A DNA stretch of 64,000 nucleotides from Sphaerisporangium sp040649355 (GTDB taxonomy: Bacteria; Actinomycetota; Actinomycetes; Streptosporangiales; Streptosporangiaceae). Shown in pieces: positions 62,301-64,000 of this stretch. The first letter of the stretch is position 1. The number at the start of each line of letters is the position of its first letter. A program made the translations under genes and the position numbers. The notes under the pieces are model-generated. The model searched no databases and was not told where the DNA came from. It saw nothing but the letters and a program-made list of their open reading frames with translations. Location of the stretch: the NCBI RefSeq assembly GCF_043197795.1, contig NZ_JBICTU010000028.1:1-64000 (forward strand), in the 5' to 3' direction.

Positions 62301-62821
62301 GCCTGGCCGCCACGCAGCACCTGCTCGCGCTCGGGCACCGGCGCATCGCCTACCTCGGCGGCCCGGCCACCGCCGCCTGCAACCAGGCCCGGTTGCACGG
62401 CTACCGCGCCGCCATGGAGGCCGCGGGCGCTCCGATTCCCCCAGGTCACGTACGGACGGGGCGCTTCCTCTACCAGGACGGCGTGGCGGGCGGCGCGGCC
62501 CTGCTCGACCTGCCCGAGGCGCCCACGGCCATCTTCGCGGGCTGCGACGAGATCGCCCTCGGCGTGCTGGAGGCCACCAGGGCGCGGGGGCTACGCGTGC
62601 CCGAGGACCTCAGCATCGTGGGCTTCGACGACACCCAGCTCGCCCAGACGGCCTCCCCACCGCTGACCACGGTGCGCCAGCCGCTGCGGGAGATGGGCGG
62701 CGTCGCGGTGCGCACGGCGCTGCGCCTGGCCGCGGGGGAACGGGTCGACTCCCACCACGTCGAGCTCGCCACCGAGCTGGTCGTGCGCGGCTCTACCACG
62801 GGGACGCCCGCCCGCGCCTGA
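59357..62821 (+). CDS. GH3 beta-glycosidase whose reading frame continues into a LacI regulator (1154-codon frame)
   Basis: The first 813 codons encode a GH3 beta-glucosidase or beta-xylosidase (BxlA-like): catalytic barrel with LKHFAGYSASRGARNHGP and the nucleophile Asp312 in TVVSDYWAV, a second alpha/beta domain, and a C-terminal fibronectin III-like domain (GRAGEEVVQLYLHD). No signal peptide is visible, so it is cytoplasmic and would act on glycosides brought in by the divergent importer. After the normal end of the FnIII-like domain no stop occurs; the frame runs through about 35 Arg/Pro-rich residues straight into a LacI protein. Translation could give one fused protein or, through an internal ribosome site, a separate regulator. 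GAGGAG precedes ATG 59357. Confidence 0.85.
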   Translation: MTALDGTSAADQILRPWQDPALPVADRVGALLENLTLEEKVGQLGSRWIGNDMQTDQGVEPDEDAAGPLNVAPMQDVFAASGTVPFEKAIRHGLGHLTRVFGSAPVTAAEGAAEVVRLQREVVRSSRLGIPALVHEECLTGFTSYGATVYPAAIAWGATFDPDLVERMAAAIGRDMRAVGVHQGLSPVLDVVRDYRWGRVEETMGEDPYLVAMLGAAYVRGLESAGIIATLKHFAGYSASRGARNHGPVPMGRRELLDMILPTFETAIVEGGARSVMNSYSDVDGVPAAADSWLLTDLLRDEWGFTGTVVSDYWAVPFLATTHQVAADTDEAGAQALTAGIDVELPDTLGFGQQLAERVRRGELPESLVDRAARRLLTQKVQLGLLDPGWTPEKSVAGAEAVDLDSPANRALARELAERSIVLLDAGTALPLLGEGRTEPRRVAVVGPCADDPRTFMGCYAFPNHVLPRHPGLGLGVDAPSLLDALRAELPGTELIYERGCDVRDQDRSGFAAALRAARESDLCVAVVGDLAGLFGQGTSGEGCDAEDLRLPGAQEDLLVELAATGTPVVVVVVSGRPYALGEVAGGAAALVQAFMPGEEGGAAIAGVLSGRVQPSGKLPVQIPRGPGGQPGTYLQPPLGSNSHGISNLDPTPLFPFGYGASYTTFEIGDLRVSDAEVPTDGEFTVSVLVRNTGGRAGEEVVQLYLHDVLAQVTRPVRQLAGFARVRLEPGASARATFTVPADRTAFTGRDLRRVVEPGDLEVFAGTSASDLPCRGHVRLTGPLRHVGRGRRLVTPVDVDRRRTRAPRDREGRMPASRRRATLATVAASAGVSVATVSKVLNGRSDVAPSTRSLVQSLLEQHDYVAPPQRRGEAAAAGTIEVEFDADLNAYSTEIVQGAVRAGAELDVAIVVSIRTNAGRTGVWARDLVAAGRRALIAVTGELTAGQLAALSRARLPLVVIDPLNLPQTQVTSVGSTNFAGGLAATQHLLALGHRRIAYLGGPATAACNQARLHGYRAAMEAAGAPIPPGHVRTGRFLYQDGVAGGAALLDLPEAPTAIFAGCDEIALGVLEATRARGLRVPEDLSIVGFDDTQLAQTASPPLTTVRQPLREMGGVAVRTALRLAAGERVDSHHVELATELVVRGSTTGTPARA
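61796..62821 (+). CDS. LacI family transcriptional regulator, nested in frame at the 3' end of the GH3 frame
   Basis: A 341-residue LacI-type repressor begins at ATG 61796, preceded by a strong AGGGAGGG ribosome site five bases away. The N-terminal helix-turn-helix (LATVAASAGVSVATVSKVLNG) and the periplasmic-binding-like effector domain (GLAATQHLLALGHRRIAYLGG, TAIFAGCDEIALGVLEA, LSIVGFDDT) are complete. So it can be made as a normal-size protein even though the same frame extends from the GH3 coding part. It probably binds the CGAAA palindromes upstream of GH3. A 13-bp tandem repeat begins at its stop codon. Confidence 0.85.
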   Translation: MPASRRRATLATVAASAGVSVATVSKVLNGRSDVAPSTRSLVQSLLEQHDYVAPPQRRGEAAAAGTIEVEFDADLNAYSTEIVQGAVRAGAELDVAIVVSIRTNAGRTGVWARDLVAAGRRALIAVTGELTAGQLAALSRARLPLVVIDPLNLPQTQVTSVGSTNFAGGLAATQHLLALGHRRIAYLGGPATAACNQARLHGYRAAMEAAGAPIPPGHVRTGRFLYQDGVAGGAALLDLPEAPTAIFAGCDEIALGVLEATRARGLRVPEDLSIVGFDDTQLAQTASPPLTTVRQPLREMGGVAVRTALRLAAGERVDSHHVELATELVVRGSTTGTPARA

Positions 62822-62930
62822 CCCGAGCGCCTGACCCGAGCGCCTGACCCGAGCGCCTGACCCGAGCGCCTGACCCGAGCGCCTGACCCGAGCGCCTGAC
62901 CCGAGCGCCTGATCCGCGCGCCTGACCCGC
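62814..62930. repeat. 13-bp tandem repeat, nine copies, at the LacI stop codon
   Basis: The unit GCGCCTGACCCGA occurs seven times exactly and twice with changes. The first copy contains the LacI stop codon, so the array follows the gene directly. A unit of 13 changes the reading frame with each copy, but the stop at the start is unaffected by copy number. Confidence 0.9.
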
Positions 62931-62978
62931 GAGGCCGACCTGCGGGTGACCTGAGCGGGTGACCCGTGGCCGACCTGG

Positions 62979-63012
62979 GGCGGCCGCCCCCGAACATCCG
63001 GGAGCGGCCGCC
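62979..63012. terminator. Hairpin terminator between LacI and chitinase genes
   Basis: A 9-bp perfect stem (62979-62987 with 63004-63012) encloses a further small inverted repeat. It lies just past the tandem repeat and before the convergent chitinase stop. Confidence 0.7.
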
Positions 63013-63027
63013 GACTCCGGCCGCGGG

Positions 63028-64000
63028 CTAGCGGCCCTGTAGCGCCTTGACGTTGTCGCCGAAGGTCCAGCTCTTCGATCCGTCCCAGTTGATGGACCAG
63101 GTCATCAGACCCTTGAGGCCGCCGCTGAAGCTGTTCCAGCTCTGGGACACCAGAGAGGGCGCCATGTAGCCGCCTCCGGCTCCGCTCTGGGCGGGCAGGC
63201 CGGGGACCTGCTTGTCATAGGGGACCTTGATCGTCGTGCCCTGGATGACCAGGCCGTTGTTCAGGCAGGTGGTCTGGGCGGTGAACCCCTGAACCGTGCC
63301 GGCGGAATAGGAGTCGCCGGAGCAGCCGTACATGCTTCCGTTGTAGTACTGCATGTTCAGCCACCAGAGGCGGCCGTTGTCGGCGTACTTCTTGATGATC
63401 GGCAGGTACGATCCCCAGATCGAGCCGTAGGTGACGCTGCCCCCGGTGACGTACGCCGTCTCGGGCGCCATGGTCAGGCCGAAGTTGGACGGCATCTGGG
63501 CGAGCACGCCGTCGATGATGCGGATGAGATTGGCCTGCGAGGTGGAGAGCTGGTTGATGTTGCCGCTGCCGCTGAGGCCGGTCTCGATGTCGATGTCGAT
63601 GCCGTCGAAGTTGTAGCGCTTGAGGATCGGCACGATGGTGGCCACGAAGCGGTCGGCGACGGCGCTGGAGCTGAGGTCGATGCCGGCGGTCGCTCCGCCG
63701 ATGGACATCAGGATCGTCAGGCCGGCGGCCTTGGCCTGGCACATCTCGGCCGGGGTGGCGACCTTGACGGTTGCGTCCATGCCGTCTTCCCACAGGACGG
63801 TTCCGTCGGAGCGGATGACGGGGAACGCCGCGTTGATCACGTTGTAGCCGTGGGCCTTGATGCGGGAGTCGGTGATCGGAATCCAGCCGAGCGGCGGGTG
63901 CACACCGTTCGACGCGCCGTCCCAGTTCTCCCAGTACCCCTGGAGGACCTTGCCCGCCGGCCTCGACTTCACCGCGCACGTGCCACCCGTCTGGGTCGGC
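63028..64000 (-). CDS. GH18 chitinase, C-terminal part (5' end outside the window)
   Basis: The frame is open to the window edge, so only the last 324 codons are seen. It includes the end of an N-terminal binding or linker module (PTQTGGTCAVKSRP) and a GH18 catalytic domain: LQGYWENWDG, LMSIGGATAG and the catalytic FDGIDIDIE (DxxDxDxE) with the acid Glu, then MAPET and LMTWSINWD near the end. It hydrolyses chitin outside the cell. A complete gene would extend right of base 64000 with a signal peptide and probably a carbohydrate-binding domain. Confidence 0.93.
   Translation of the reverse strand, partial: PTQTGGTCAVKSRPAGKVLQGYWENWDGASNGVHPPLGWIPITDSRIKAHGYNVINAAFPVIRSDGTVLWEDGMDATVKVATPAEMCQAKAAGLTILMSIGGATAGIDLSSSAVADRFVATIVPILKRYNFDGIDIDIETGLSGSGNINQLSTSQANLIRIIDGVLAQMPSNFGLTMAPETAYVTGGSVTYGSIWGSYLPIIKKYADNGRLWWLNMQYYNGSMYGCSGDSYSAGTVQGFTAQTTCLNNGLVIQGTTIKVPYDKQVPGLPAQSGAGGGYMAPSLVSQSWNSFSGGLKGLMTWSINWDGSKSWTFGDNVKALQGR

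Noticed and set aside
59366..62449. 1027-codon open frame antisense to GH3-LacI
   Set aside because: It is a high-GC antisense artefact; the plus-strand frame carries all the conserved motifs.
62814..62930. Possible CRISPR-like array
   Set aside because: The repeats are contiguous 13-bp units without spacers, and no cas gene is near.

Overview
The window is a 64-kb piece of a high-GC actinomycete chromosome. Nearly every gene uses GC-rich third positions, GTG and TTG starts are common, and many genes overlap by 1 or 4 bases. The mix of sugar ABC importers, ferredoxin-dependent P450s, Tat lipoproteins and GH18/GH3 enzymes fits a soil actinomycete, perhaps a Streptosporangiales member. Genus-level assignment is a guess. 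I saw no rRNA, tRNA, CRISPR array or intact insertion sequence.

Layout. (1) 1-5.5 kb is the edge of a nonribosomal-peptide-type locus. A divergent NRPS fragment (carrier-like domain plus condensation domain, cut by the window edge) faces a free-standing adenylation protein, a free-standing carrier protein and an 795-residue lantibiotic-dehydratase-N-type protein. The last resembles tRNA-dependent glutamylating or peptide-aminoacyl-tRNA-ligase enzymes. (2) 5.5-25.4 kb is a catabolic island: a 13-gene minus-strand operon (SDRs, zinc dehydrogenases, SMP-30 lactonase, phosphomannose-isomerase-like protein, enolase-superfamily dehydratase, GSA-type aminotransferase, permease-ATPase fusion, Tat lipoprotein binding protein), an upstream M81 gene, and a divergent IclR regulator with a D-aminoacylase and a D-threonine-aldolase-like enzyme. 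Palindromic sites next to the transporter operon look like IclR operators. (3) 25.7-29.3 kb encodes a 2-oxoacid dehydrogenase E2 and a fused E1 alpha-beta. (4) 29.6-44.1 kb is a second catabolic island: VOC protein, GntR regulator, Rbs-type importer, then nine tightly packed oxidoreductase, hydrolase and isomerase genes. (5) 44.2-49.4 kb has a class A beta-lactamase-like lipoprotein lacking Glu166, a 5'-truncated P450 and a secreted discoidin/beta-helix protein with LacI-type operators upstream. (6) 49.4-55.8 kb is a P450 redox operon (two P450s, two 3Fe-4S-type ferredoxins, ferredoxin reductase, TetR) divergent from an MFS exporter. (7) 55.8-62.9 kb is a glycoside system: a sugar ABC importer divergent from a GH3 beta-glycosidase whose frame continues without a stop into a LacI regulator, followed by a 13-bp tandem repeat. 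(8) The right edge holds the C-terminal part of a GH18 chitinase.

How the parts work together. Both islands pair a ribose-type importer with its own regulator and a string of NAD(P)-dependent enzymes, so each probably imports and oxidises one unusual sugar-like or amino-sugar-like compound. The substrates cannot be read from sequence. The E1/E2 genes could feed the resulting 2-oxoacids to acyl-CoA. The right-hand third is aimed at polysaccharide and glycoside use under LacI-type control. The most unusual points are the adenylation/carrier/LanB-like set beside a carrier-like domain without its serine, the GH3-LacI continuous frame, the beta-lactamase-like protein without Glu166, and the importer ATPases of unusual design.
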